Source: Bacteroidales bacterium
GTDB lineage: Bacteria > Bacteroidota > Bacteroidia > Bacteroidales > UBA932
Direction of reading: 5' to 3'
Length of the DNA: 64,000 nt
Assembly (NCBI GenBank): GCA_015060245.1
Contig: SUYU01000007.1
Coordinates: forward strand, 62,001 to 126,000
Both the position numbers and the translations under genes were made by a program. Each line of letters begins with the position of its first letter. The first letter of the stretch is position 1. The notes beneath the pieces were generated by a model. It was not told where the DNA came from and searched no databases. It saw only the letters and a program-made list of their open reading frames with translations. This document shows, in pieces, positions 18,304 to 27,008 of this stretch.

Positions 18304-20175
18304 TCAAAAAAAATTAAAACTTTTTTCAATCTTTTTTTGAAGATCATCCGTATTATATTGACACTCTGACATTAACTGATCTACACTACCCTGCTCAACA
18401 AACCTGTCGGGAATACCCGATTTTATAATTTTGCCTTTATAACCCTTTTCCGACAAATATTCCGACACTGCGCCATGCAGACCTCCAATGACAGTTCCAT
18501 CCTCTACAGTCATTATTACATCACACTCCCTGGCAGCCCTGTCTATGGCATCCGTATCAATCGGCTTGAGAAAACGCATATCATAATGGAGTGGTCTGCA
18601 CCCTCCTGCAGCAACATGCCTCTCTACCGCTTTGACTACACGGTTGCCTATTGTTCCTATTGAAAGTATGGCAACTTTCGCACCTTCAGATACAACTCTG
18701 GCCCTTCCTGCCGGAACGGGAGAGAACTCTTTCTTCCAGTCAAGCCCCTCACACTCCCCACGCGGATACCTTATTACTACCGGACCATACTCAGGCAGAG
18801 TTGCCGAATAGAGCATATTCCTCAACTCAATCTCATTCATAGGAGCAGCAACTGTCATGTTGGGCACAATCCTGAAATAAGCAAGATCAAAGGCCCCATG
18901 GTGAGTTGCGCCATCTTCACCTACAAGTCCTCCCCTGTCTATACAGAAGACCACCTTGAGATTCTGCAGTGCCACGTCATGGATTATACTGTCAAAAGCC
19001 CTCTGCATGAAAGTTGAATAGATGTTGCAGAATGGGAGCATCCCCCCAGCAGCAAGCCCGGCAGAGAATGTCACTGCATGCTGTTCCGCTATACCAACAT
19101 CAAAAGTCCTCTCCGGGAACTCCTTCATCATAATGTCAAGGGAACAGCCTGACGCCATGGCCGGTGTTATACCCACAATCTTTTGATTACTCCTTGCCAG
19201 TTCGGTTATGGTCTCTCCAAAAATCTCCTGATACTTATATTTCTTTACCGACGGCTTTATGCGCTCACCCGTACTAACATCAAATTTACCAGGGGCATGC
19301 CATACACTCTGCTGCTGCTCAGCAGGAAGATATCCTTTTCCCTTAACTGTACGTACATGAAGCAACTTTGGCCCACCTATCCCTTTCATATTCTGCAGGG
19401 TAGCGACAAGTTCCCCGAGATCATTGCCGTCTATCATTCCAAAATACCTGAAGCCCAGCCCCTCAAACACTGAACCGCTCTTTACGAAAGCCAGTTTTGT
19501 ACTGAGTGTAACCTTCTGGATGAACCTTCTGAGGCTGTTGCTGCCTATAAAGGTCCATATCCTGTTCTTGAGCCTGTTGTATGCAGGCGAGGTTGATATC
19601 TTTACAAGATAATTGTGAAGGGCGCCCACATTCTTGTCAATTGAAATCTGGTTATCGTTAAGAATTACGAGAATATCCGATTTCATGGCTCCGGCATTGT
19701 TCAATGCCTCAAAAGCCAATCCGCCGGTAAGGGCACCGTCGCCAATCACGGCTATGCACTTTGTTTGCTCCCCAGTCAGCCTTGCCGCCTCTGCCAGCCC
19801 CAATGCGGCAGATATCGACGTTGATGTATGTCCGGCACCAAATGCATCATATTCACTCTCGCTCATTTTGGGAAATCCGCTTATACCGCCATATTTCCTG
19901 TTGTTGAGAAACGCTTCCCTCCTGCCTGTAATTATCTTGTGGGCATATGCCTGATGCCCTACATCCCACACAAGTTTATCCTTTGGAGTATCAAATACAT
20001 AATGTATTGCAACCGCCAGTTCCACCGCACCCAGACTTGATCCCAGATGGCCTGGATTCTTGGAACAACAATCAATCATATACTCCCTTATCTGGGAGCA
20101 TAAGTCTGTCAACTCTTTAATACTTAAACCCTTGAGGTCTTCCGGGGTATTTATGTTATCCAATATCCTGCTCAT
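18304..20175 (-). CDS. dxs: 1-deoxy-D-xylulose-5-phosphate synthase
   Basis: A 623-residue thiamine-diphosphate transketolase-like enzyme that condenses pyruvate and glyceraldehyde 3-phosphate, the first step of the MEP isoprenoid route. Visible landmarks are CSKNPGHLGSSLGAVELAVA, the ThDP motif GDGALTGGLAFEALNNAG with DNQISI, and the C-terminal transketolase part (DIGIAEQHA-like: DVGIAEQHAVTFSAG). I chose ATG 20175 (MSRILDNINTPEDL); an in-frame ATG at 20196 would add seven residues. It is divergent from the MFS gene at 20311 and ends just before the tRNA promoter. Confidence 0.96.
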   Translation of the reverse strand: MSRILDNINTPEDLKGLSIKELTDLCSQIREYMIDCCSKNPGHLGSSLGAVELAVAIHYVFDTPKDKLVWDVGHQAYAHKIITGRREAFLNNRKYGGISGFPKMSESEYDAFGAGHTSTSISAALGLAEAARLTGEQTKCIAVIGDGALTGGLAFEALNNAGAMKSDILVILNDNQISIDKNVGALHNYLVKISTSPAYNRLKNRIWTFIGSNSLRRFIQKVTLSTKLAFVKSGSVFEGLGFRYFGMIDGNDLGELVATLQNMKGIGGPKLLHVRTVKGKGYLPAEQQQSVWHAPGKFDVSTGERIKPSVKKYKYQEIFGETITELARSNQKIVGITPAMASGCSLDIMMKEFPERTFDVGIAEQHAVTFSAGLAAGGMLPFCNIYSTFMQRAFDSIIHDVALQNLKVVFCIDRGGLVGEDGATHHGAFDLAYFRIVPNMTVAAPMNEIELRNMLYSATLPEYGPVVIRYPRGECEGLDWKKEFSPVPAGRARVVSEGAKVAILSIGTIGNRVVKAVERHVAAGGCRPLHYDMRFLKPIDTDAIDRAARECDVIMTVEDGTVIGGLHGAVSEYLSEKGYKGKIIKSGIPDRFVEQGSVDQLMSECQYNTDDLQKKIEKSFNFF

Positions 20176-20310
20176 TATCAATGAAAATCCCCGCAATTTA
20201 CAACATATTTAGAACTTAGAAAAATTTAATTATTTTTTGAGGTTTTATTTAAAATTTGTAACTTGCTTGATTATTTGAAAAACCGGAAAAACTATTTAAA
20301 ATTACCAATA

Positions 20311-21666
20311 ATGAATCAAGTAAAAAAACTACTCAACGACAGTTTTATTGCCCGTTGGTCAGCACTAATTCTCATCGCTCTGATGATGTTCTTCGCGTAC
20401 ATGTTTGTAGACATGCTGTCGCCATTGAAAGAACTTTTGGAAACTAACCTCAACTGGAACAGCAGTACTTTTGGAACCTATGCCGCTTCGGAGTATTTTC
20501 TCAATGTATTCTGCTTCTTCCTCATCTTTGCCGGTATTATCCTTGACAAGATGGGCATCAGGTTTACAGGTCTTCTTTCTGCATCCCTAATGGTTATAGG
20601 TGCATGCATCAAGTTCTATGCCATGAGTTCATATTTCGCAGGCACCGGCCTTGAGGCATGGCTCAACTCATGGTGGGTTTCCCTTCCTGGTTCAGCAAAG
20701 TTGTCCTGCCTTGGTTTCATGATCTTTGGATGCGGCTGTGAAATGGCCGGCACAACTGTATCAAAAGCCATTGCAAAGTGGTTCAAGGGCAAAGAGATGG
20801 CCATGGCAATGGGTTTGGAGATGTCAATTGCACGTCTTGGAGTATTTGCAGCCATGTGGCTTTCACCTATTGTCTCTGAAAGTTTCAACAATTCAGTATC
20901 TGCCCCTGTAGCATTTGGTGCAGTTTTGCTGATGATAGGACTTATCTTCTACACTGTATTTGTGGTTATGGACAGCAAGTTTGACAAGCAACTTGAGGCT
21001 GCCGGTGAACTTACCCAGGAATCATCTGAAGAGGAGTTCAAATTCAGCGACTTGGGCAAAATCTTCACAAGCAAGATGTTCTGGCTGGTTGCCCTTTTGT
21101 GCGTTTTGTACTACTCTGCAATCTTCCCTTTCCAGCGTTACGCCCCTGATTTCTTGAACAAGACCCTTGACATTGAAAGTGGAGCACAACTCTTCAGTTG
21201 CTTCCCTGTTCTTGCAATGTTCCTTACTCCATTCCTCGGTGCATTCATCGACCGTAAAGGAAAGGCCGCATCAATACTTATGATAGGCTCGCTCATCATG
21301 GTGGCATGCCACTTGAGTTTTGCATTCCTTCTACCGCTCTTCCCTTCAAGAGTTTTGGCAATTGCAATCATAGTAATCCTCGGAGTCTCATTCTCATTGG
21401 TTCCTGCAGCATTATGGCCATCGGTTCCAAAAATTATTGACGAACGCATTTTGGGTTCTGCATACTGCGTAATTTTCTGGATCCAGAACTGGGGTTTGCT
21501 GTTGGTTCCTATTATTATAGGTAAGGTATTGGATGCTACTGGCGGATACACACTACCAATGGTAATCTTCTCATCATTTGGCGTAATTGCACTTGCTATA
21601 GGCATGTTGCTCAAACGCGAAGACAAGAAGAAAGGTTACGGCATGGAACTTCCTAACATCAAATAG
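20311..21666 (+). CDS. MFS transporter, MFSD1-like (first of a tandem pair)
   Basis: A 451-residue major-facilitator carrier with about twelve membrane helices split by a charged cytoplasmic loop near residues 225-245. The motif-A-like loop LDKMGIRFTG and the matching FIDRKGKA in the second half are present, as is SIARLG after IAKWFKGKEMAMAMG. The C-terminal half (SVPKIIDERILGSAY, FWIQNWGLLLVPIIIG) resembles MFSD1-type carriers, which in animals export dipeptides from lysosomes. Substrate is therefore a guess. I chose ATG 20311 (MNQVKKLLND) over 20263. The paralogue at 21709 follows after 42 nt, so the two are probably one transcription unit. Confidence 0.85.
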   Translation: MNQVKKLLNDSFIARWSALILIALMMFFAYMFVDMLSPLKELLETNLNWNSSTFGTYAASEYFLNVFCFFLIFAGIILDKMGIRFTGLLSASLMVIGACIKFYAMSSYFAGTGLEAWLNSWWVSLPGSAKLSCLGFMIFGCGCEMAGTTVSKAIAKWFKGKEMAMAMGLEMSIARLGVFAAMWLSPIVSESFNNSVSAPVAFGAVLLMIGLIFYTVFVVMDSKFDKQLEAAGELTQESSEEEFKFSDLGKIFTSKMFWLVALLCVLYYSAIFPFQRYAPDFLNKTLDIESGAQLFSCFPVLAMFLTPFLGAFIDRKGKAASILMIGSLIMVACHLSFAFLLPLFPSRVLAIAIIVILGVSFSLVPAALWPSVPKIIDERILGSAYCVIFWIQNWGLLLVPIIIGKVLDATGGYTLPMVIFSSFGVIALAIGMLLKREDKKKGYGMELPNIK

Positions 21667-21708
21667 ATACACTAATTACATTAACATAACAAAAACACTT
21701 AAAATTTT

Positions 21709-23097
21709 ATGACAAACGCAGTTAAATCCCTGAAAGAGAGCAAAAGCGCATGTTGGATTGCCTGGGCTTGCCTGGTAGTTCCAATGTTTGCGTCGTACTT
21801 TTTTGACGATATGTTCTCTACCATTTCACACATCTTCCAGAATCCTGACATTTTGGAACTTGGTTGGAATTCACAAGATTATGGTTTCTATGCTGGCGGC
21901 TACTCATTCCTTTGCGTATGGGGCGGCCTTATTGTTTGCGGTATGCTTCTTGACAAATGGGGCGTACGCGTTACCGGTTCAATCTTTGTAGGCCTTATGG
22001 CTGTTGGTGCAGCATTGGTATATGTAACCATTTCATCAAAATCCATTGTAGAATCAGGTTATTCATTGACAATTGCATACGTAGGCTGTATGCTGTTTGG
22101 TCTCGGCAGCGAGATTGCCGGTGTTGCAGTTACCCGTTCCATTGCAAAATGGTTCAAGGGCAAATCAATGGCATTGGCTATGGGTCTTCAGTTGGCAATT
22201 GCACGTTTGGGTACAGCAGCGGCCCTTCTTCTTTCTCCAGTTTTGGTTGCAGAGTCAGAGGCCGGTTATCCGCTTAACGTAACAAACAGACCGGCATTCT
22301 TCGGTTTGTGCCTTTTGATGCTTGGAGCAGTTGTTTGGGGTATCTTTGTTGCAATGGATGCAAAATTTGACAAACAGGCAGGTACTACCGATAAAGTTGA
22401 GACTGCAGAGGAGGACAAGTTCAAATTCTCTGACATCTTCAAGATTCTTGGAAACAAACACTACTTGTTGATCTCTCTTCTTTGCGTATTCTTCTACTGC
22501 TGTATCATCTCATTCAAGAAGTTCGCTACAGCAATCCTTATCCCAAGATTTGGTGCTGACGACGTTGAGAACTTTGCACAGACCGCATCACTCATGGTAT
22601 CCATGATTCCATTCTTCACTGTAGTGTTTACCCCATTGTTCGGTACATTGGTTGACAAAATAGGTAAGGCTACAACATGGATGATCACCGGTTCAGTTAT
22701 GGTATTTGCAGCACACATTATTATAGCATTTGCGCCTGGCGATCCAATCTGGGGTTATGTAGGTATTGCAATCCTTGGTGTAGGCTACTCTCTTGTACCT
22801 GCAGCAATGTGGCCATCAGTGCCTAAAATTGTTCCAGAGAAGAACCTTGGTACAGCATACTCGCTTATCTACTGGATTCAGAATATGGGTATGATGACAG
22901 TTCCAATCTTTGTAGGCAAGATCCTTGCAAAAGTTGACGGCGTAACCGATGTTGCCCTTCTTGAGAATGCAGCAATCAATGCTGAGTACATTTTCATCGG
23001 CTTGGGTATCGTTGCAATCACCGTTTCATTCATGCTATTCTTCTCATCAAAGAAGAATCCTCAATTGAAACTTGATGTTCCTAACAACCAGAAATAG
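21709..23097 (+). CDS. MFS transporter, MFSD1-like (second of a tandem pair)
   Basis: A 462-residue carrier clearly paralogous to the preceding one: SIAKWFKGKSMALAMG, IARLGTAAALLLSP and PSVPKIVPEKNLGTAYS match it position for position. About twelve membrane helices are visible, with an acidic central loop (TTDKVETAEEDKFKFSD) shorter on charge than the first copy. The pair arose by duplication and has diverged mostly outside the helices, so the substrates may differ or the two may form a heteromer. A strong terminator follows at 23113-23149. Confidence 0.85.
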   Translation: MTNAVKSLKESKSACWIAWACLVVPMFASYFFDDMFSTISHIFQNPDILELGWNSQDYGFYAGGYSFLCVWGGLIVCGMLLDKWGVRVTGSIFVGLMAVGAALVYVTISSKSIVESGYSLTIAYVGCMLFGLGSEIAGVAVTRSIAKWFKGKSMALAMGLQLAIARLGTAAALLLSPVLVAESEAGYPLNVTNRPAFFGLCLLMLGAVVWGIFVAMDAKFDKQAGTTDKVETAEEDKFKFSDIFKILGNKHYLLISLLCVFFYCCIISFKKFATAILIPRFGADDVENFAQTASLMVSMIPFFTVVFTPLFGTLVDKIGKATTWMITGSVMVFAAHIIIAFAPGDPIWGYVGIAILGVGYSLVPAAMWPSVPKIVPEKNLGTAYSLIYWIQNMGMMTVPIFVGKILAKVDGVTDVALLENAAINAEYIFIGLGIVAITVSFMLFFSSKKNPQLKLDVPNNQK

Positions 23098-23112
23098 CGA
23101 CATCTGATACCA

Positions 23113-23149
23113 TATAAAAAAGCGGCTTGACGGCCGCTTTTTTTATATA
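23113..23149 (+). terminator. Intrinsic terminator after the MFS pair
   Basis: The stem AAAAAAGCGGC / GCCGCTTTTTT with loop TTGACG is extended by flanking A/T pairs, making it usable from both strands. It starts 16 nt after the second MFS stop. Confidence 0.85.
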
Positions 23150-23202
23150 AGCACATGCAACTTCGATATTGGCAGACTCCGGTATAAAGGGTAATATTGC
23201 CC

Positions 23203-23234
23203 AAAAAAAAGAGGCCAAACCAAAGGTCGGCCTC
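23203..23234 (-). terminator. Intrinsic terminator after purA
   Basis: On the minus strand GAGGCCGACC / GGTTTGGCCTC (one mismatch) is followed by eight T residues. It begins 24 nt after the purA stop. Confidence 0.8.
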
Positions 23235-23257
23235 CATATAATAATACCTGAATTGGA

Positions 23258-24523
23258 TTATCTCACAATTGTCTGCTCCCTGTCCGGACCCAAAGAGATA
23301 ATCTTGATTGGAACATTGAGTTCAGCCTCAATGAACTTGATATACTTAATGAACTCTGCCGGAAGTTCCTTCTCGTCCTTGATTGATGTAAGATCCTTTT
23401 TCCAGCCCTTGAACTCCTTGTAAACAGGTTCAATTGCAGCATATGTATCGTAAGGAACCCTATCAGACTCCACACCGTCCACTTTATAGCCAACAGCAAC
23501 CTTTATTGTATCAAAAGTATCAAGGACATCTGCCTTCATCATAATCAATTCAGTAACACCGTTGAGCATGATTGTATATTTCAAGGCAGGAAGGTCAAGC
23601 CAGCCTGTTCTTCTTGGACGTCCGGTTGTTGCACCAAACTCAAAACCTCTCTTGCGAAGTTCCTCGCCATCAGCGTCAAACAACTCAGTTGGGAACGGAC
23701 CGCTGCCCACTCTTGTACAATAAGCCTTGAAGATACCGTAAACATTGCCAATCTTGCTTGGAGATACACCCAAACCGATGCAAGAGCCAGCACATGTTGT
23801 AGATGACGATGTTACAAACGGATATGAACCGAAGTCAACGTCAAGCATAGAACCCTGGGCGCCCTCAGCCAACACAGCCTTGCCCTGAGCAATGTAGTTG
23901 TTCATCTCATACTCGCCGTCAACAATATTGAAACTCTTGAGGTACTCAATTGCACTCATCCACTCCTTCTCCTGCTCAGTAATGTCATACTCGAAACCGG
24001 CATACTGCTCAAGGGTCTTCTGATGTTTTGCCTTCAAAGCCTCATATCTCTCAACAAAGTTAGAAGTAAGGATATCACCTACTCTCAAGCCTTTACGGCC
24101 TGTCTTGTCCATATATGTAGGGCCGATGCCTTTAAGGGTGGAACCAATCTTGCCTGCACCCATAGAGGCCTCTGATGCCGCATCAAGAACACGGTGGGTA
24201 GGAAGAATAAGGTGAGCCTTCTTTGCAATTGCAACTCTCTCCCTTACCGGAACTCCCATTGCTTCAATCTCTTCACACTCAGCCCTGAAGATGATAGGAT
24301 CAATAACCACACCATTACCTATAAAGTTTGTGGCATTGTCCCTGAATACTCCTGACGGTACAGTGTGCAAAACAAATTTTTTCCCTTCAAAATGGAGGGA
24401 GTGGCCTGCATTGGGGCCACCTTGGAATCTTGCTATAACAGGATAGGTATTTGCAAGGACATCAACAATCTTGCCTTTACCCTCATCACCCCATTGTAAA
24501 CCAAGAACTACATCTACTTTCAT
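23258..24523 (-). CDS. purA: Adenylosuccinate synthetase
   Basis: A 421-residue GTP-dependent enzyme joining IMP and aspartate to adenylosuccinate in AMP synthesis. The N-terminal GDEGKGKIVD motif, GGPNAGHS, the IMP-binding GIGPTYMDKTGRKGLRVGD segment and the GTP-binding TTTGRPRRTGW (ATTGRPRRTGW) are intact. It ends with its own terminator and is preceded by ssb, 32 nt away on the same strand. The purine gene purC lies separately at 42197. Confidence 0.98.
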   Translation of the reverse strand: MKVDVVLGLQWGDEGKGKIVDVLANTYPVIARFQGGPNAGHSLHFEGKKFVLHTVPSGVFRDNATNFIGNGVVIDPIIFRAECEEIEAMGVPVRERVAIAKKAHLILPTHRVLDAASEASMGAGKIGSTLKGIGPTYMDKTGRKGLRVGDILTSNFVERYEALKAKHQKTLEQYAGFEYDITEQEKEWMSAIEYLKSFNIVDGEYEMNNYIAQGKAVLAEGAQGSMLDVDFGSYPFVTSSSTTCAGSCIGLGVSPSKIGNVYGIFKAYCTRVGSGPFPTELFDADGEELRKRGFEFGATTGRPRRTGWLDLPALKYTIMLNGVTELIMMKADVLDTFDTIKVAVGYKVDGVESDRVPYDTYAAIEPVYKEFKGWKKDLTSIKDEKELPAEFIKYIKFIEAELNVPIKIISLGPDREQTIVR

Positions 24524-24555
24524 ATATTGGATTATTAAGTTATTTCTTAATTGAA

Positions 24556-25071
24556 TTAGAATGGAAGGTCATCTGATACCTCATCAAGCGGGTAATCAGG
24601 AATCTGCGGCTGCGAAACAGGACGCTGCTGCTCCTGATAAGGGGTGGCCTGGTTGTAACCCGATGTCTGGTATCCCTGACTCTGTGGCTGATAACCCTGG
24701 CTCTGCGAAGGCTGCTGATATCCTCCCTGCTGCGCACCTTCTGCCCTCTTGCCCAACAACCTGATATTGTCTGCAACAATTTCAGTTGTATATCTCTTCT
24801 GGCCTGCCTGATCCGACCAACTTCTGGTCCTTATCTTGCCCTCAACGAAAATCTGACTCCCCTTGTTGATATATTTCTCAGAGAGTTCTGCCAGATTTCT
24901 CCAGCAAACAATGTTATGCCACTCTGTCTGATCCTGCATAACACCATTCCTGTCCTTATACCTTTCTGTTGTAGCCAATGTAAATGATGCTACAGCAACT
25001 CCCGACTCAAGATGCCTGACTTCAGGCTCCTTTCCTACATTACCTATTAATAAGACCTTATTGAACGACAT
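24556..25071 (-). CDS. ssb: Single-stranded DNA-binding protein
   Basis: A 171-residue SSB. The OB-fold covers residues about 1-108 (MSFNKVLLIGNVGKEPEVRH, WHNIVCWRNLAE, VEGKIRTRSW). A Gln/Ser/Gly/Tyr-rich linker with repeated QGYQ-type units covers about 115-158, and the acidic tip ends DDLPF, which recruits repair and replication partners. It is transcribed towards purA. Confidence 0.97.
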   Translation of the reverse strand: MSFNKVLLIGNVGKEPEVRHLESGVAVASFTLATTERYKDRNGVMQDQTEWHNIVCWRNLAELSEKYINKGSQIFVEGKIRTRSWSDQAGQKRYTTEIVADNIRLLGKRAEGAQQGGYQQPSQSQGYQPQSQGYQTSGYNQATPYQEQQRPVSQPQIPDYPLDEVSDDLPF

Positions 25072-25137
25072 ATCAAAACATTTTAACGGTCAAAATTACA
25101 ATATTCTGATGATATTTTGAAGCAAAAATGAGATTTT

Positions 25138-25950
25138 TTACTCAATGCCCATCACTTTTCTCATTTCCAGGATATTAGGAGTACACCCCGTAAAGAGTTC
25201 AAAGGCAGGTACAGCCTGATGGAAGAGCCAATACCTTCCATCTATATAGAGAGCGCTACTTACACCCTTTTCTGGCGAGAGCGAAGCATTGGCATAATTT
25301 GCCTCAAAAATAATCTTTCCGCTCAAATCAAGTCCCTCAAGTTGAGGAGCAAGGAACGAGAGCGAATAGATTATAATATCTGCCTGCGCAAGAACCTCTG
25401 CACTCTCCTGAAGTGGAACATATTCAGCACCAGCCAATTCAGCAAAATCGGCAACCTTGCCAGCCGAGCGGTTGACCAGAAACACCCGGTATCCGGCATC
25501 ACACATTGCCAATGCCGCAGCCTTTCCTGCCCCACCGGCCCCCACAACTGCCACCTTGCGTATAGATTTTGAGCGAAGGCATTCAGGAAGTGACTCCTCC
25601 TTTGAAAGGAACTCCGCAATCGTATTCCTTACTCCATAATAATCTGTATTGTAGGATCTTATTTCCAGTTTTCCCGAGGAATCCACACCACCTTTAATGA
25701 GGACGTTGGCACTCCCCAAAATGGAGGAGATTCTGTCGGGATGCGTAACATGCTCCATAACCTTATCCTTGAATGGAGAGGTCACATTTGCACCAAGTAT
25801 GTCGCTGTTCTTGAAAAAATCAATTGCCTGTTCTGCCGTAGCGGTTTCAAACAATGAATATGTATGATGAGAATCTCCGTAACCCGCGGAAAAAAGCGCA
25901 GGACTCTTTGAGTGTGAAATGGGAGATCCAAAAAGACCAAATCTTGCCAT
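25138..25950 (-). CDS. aroE: Shikimate dehydrogenase
   Basis: A 270-residue NADPH-dependent enzyme converting 3-dehydroshikimate to shikimate in aromatic amino acid synthesis. The substrate site shows GSPISHSKSP, NVTSPFKDKV (catalytic Lys) and NTDYYGVRNTI (catalytic Asp). The Rossmann motif VVGAGGAGKAAALAM is present and the C-terminal QAVPAFELFTG matches the family. Its ATG overlaps the manA stop by one base (TAATG), so translation is coupled to manA. Confidence 0.95.
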   Translation of the reverse strand: MARFGLFGSPISHSKSPALFSAGYGDSHHTYSLFETATAEQAIDFFKNSDILGANVTSPFKDKVMEHVTHPDRISSILGSANVLIKGGVDSSGKLEIRSYNTDYYGVRNTIAEFLSKEESLPECLRSKSIRKVAVVGAGGAGKAAALAMCDAGYRVFLVNRSAGKVADFAELAGAEYVPLQESAEVLAQADIIIYSLSFLAPQLEGLDLSGKIIFEANYANASLSPEKGVSSALYIDGRYWLFHQAVPAFELFTGCTPNILEMRKVMGIE

Positions 25951-27002
25951 TATATATGGGTTTCCAAAAATCTACAATGCGAACCGGCAGCAACTTCAAA
26001 TGAGACTCTCTGCAGATCGGCAGGAAGGAGTACCACATCACCCTGCTTTGCTCCAAGACTCTGCCCATTCCCGTAGAGGATTGACATTGAACCTGCTACG
26101 CATGTGAGTATGACAAAAGAGTGCAGATGGAGATATGAAAAATCACAACGACTTGGCACTCCATTGTCTGCATGAAGATCCAATATTGAAGTGGTGAAAT
26201 ATCTTGACTTTACACATCCCGCACTTCCGGCCTCAATCTTCTCGCCCTGCTCCAAAGTGCCCACATCCGATATTTTACAGGAATCGCCACAAATTGAAAA
26301 GTCTATGGCTTCAAGAGCAAGTTCTGTATGCAGTTCCCTTGCCTTGCCGGAAGAGTCCCTCCTGTCATAGTCATAAATTCGGTATGTAATGTCTGAACTT
26401 TGCTGAATCTCCGCAATAAATGCGCCAGCACCTATGCTGTGAACCGTTCCTGCCGGCAAATGGAACATGTCGCCACTCTTTATGTGAAATTTCTGCAATA
26501 CCTGCATAAGTTCCTCTCCCGACAACTTCTCAAACTCACTCCTTGTCATTACTGATGAGAAACCTGCCAACAGCGACGCATGCTCTTCGGCATCTATAAC
26601 ATACCACATTTCCGTCTTTCCACTGCAACCATGCCTGCGTGCCGCCATTTCATCACCGGGATGCACCTGTACCGACAAATCCTTTGCCGCATCAATAAAC
26701 TTTACCAATAACGGGAAATCGGTACCATACTTTCTGAAATTCTCCTCACCCATCAACTCTGCCCCGTATCGGGATGTTACTTCAGAGAGTTTCATTCCCT
26801 CCAATCTTCCATTAAGCACTACCGACTCAGATCCCGGTACAGCAGAGACGCCCCAGCACTCGCCTGTAGGCTCCATCAAAGTATCAGCGGCCACTGCCTC
26901 CCTGTCGCAATCCATAAATGCAAACAGCCGTTTTCCGCCCCATATTGCAGGTCTGAAAACAGGTTTGAATTTCAACGGATATTTTATCTCTCTCTCTTGC
27001 AT
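25950..27002 (-). CDS. manA: Mannose-6-phosphate isomerase, class I
   Basis: A 350-residue zinc-dependent cupin enzyme interconverting mannose 6-phosphate and fructose 6-phosphate. The metal-binding HPGDEMAARRHG and KTEMWYVID segments are present, as are HLPAGTVHSIGAG and IQQSSDITYRIYDYDR. The second cupin half is shorter than in the E. coli enzyme, as is usual in Bacteroidota. It overlaps aroE by one base and follows the esterase-like gene by 6 nt. Confidence 0.94.
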   Translation of the reverse strand: MQEREIKYPLKFKPVFRPAIWGGKRLFAFMDCDREAVAADTLMEPTGECWGVSAVPGSESVVLNGRLEGMKLSEVTSRYGAELMGEENFRKYGTDFPLLVKFIDAAKDLSVQVHPGDEMAARRHGCSGKTEMWYVIDAEEHASLLAGFSSVMTRSEFEKLSGEELMQVLQKFHIKSGDMFHLPAGTVHSIGAGAFIAEIQQSSDITYRIYDYDRRDSSGKARELHTELALEAIDFSICGDSCKISDVGTLEQGEKIEAGSAGCVKSRYFTTSILDLHADNGVPSRCDFSYLHLHSFVILTCVAGSMSILYGNGQSLGAKQGDVVLLPADLQRVSFEVAAGSHCRFLETHI

Positions 27003-27008
27003 AATTCT

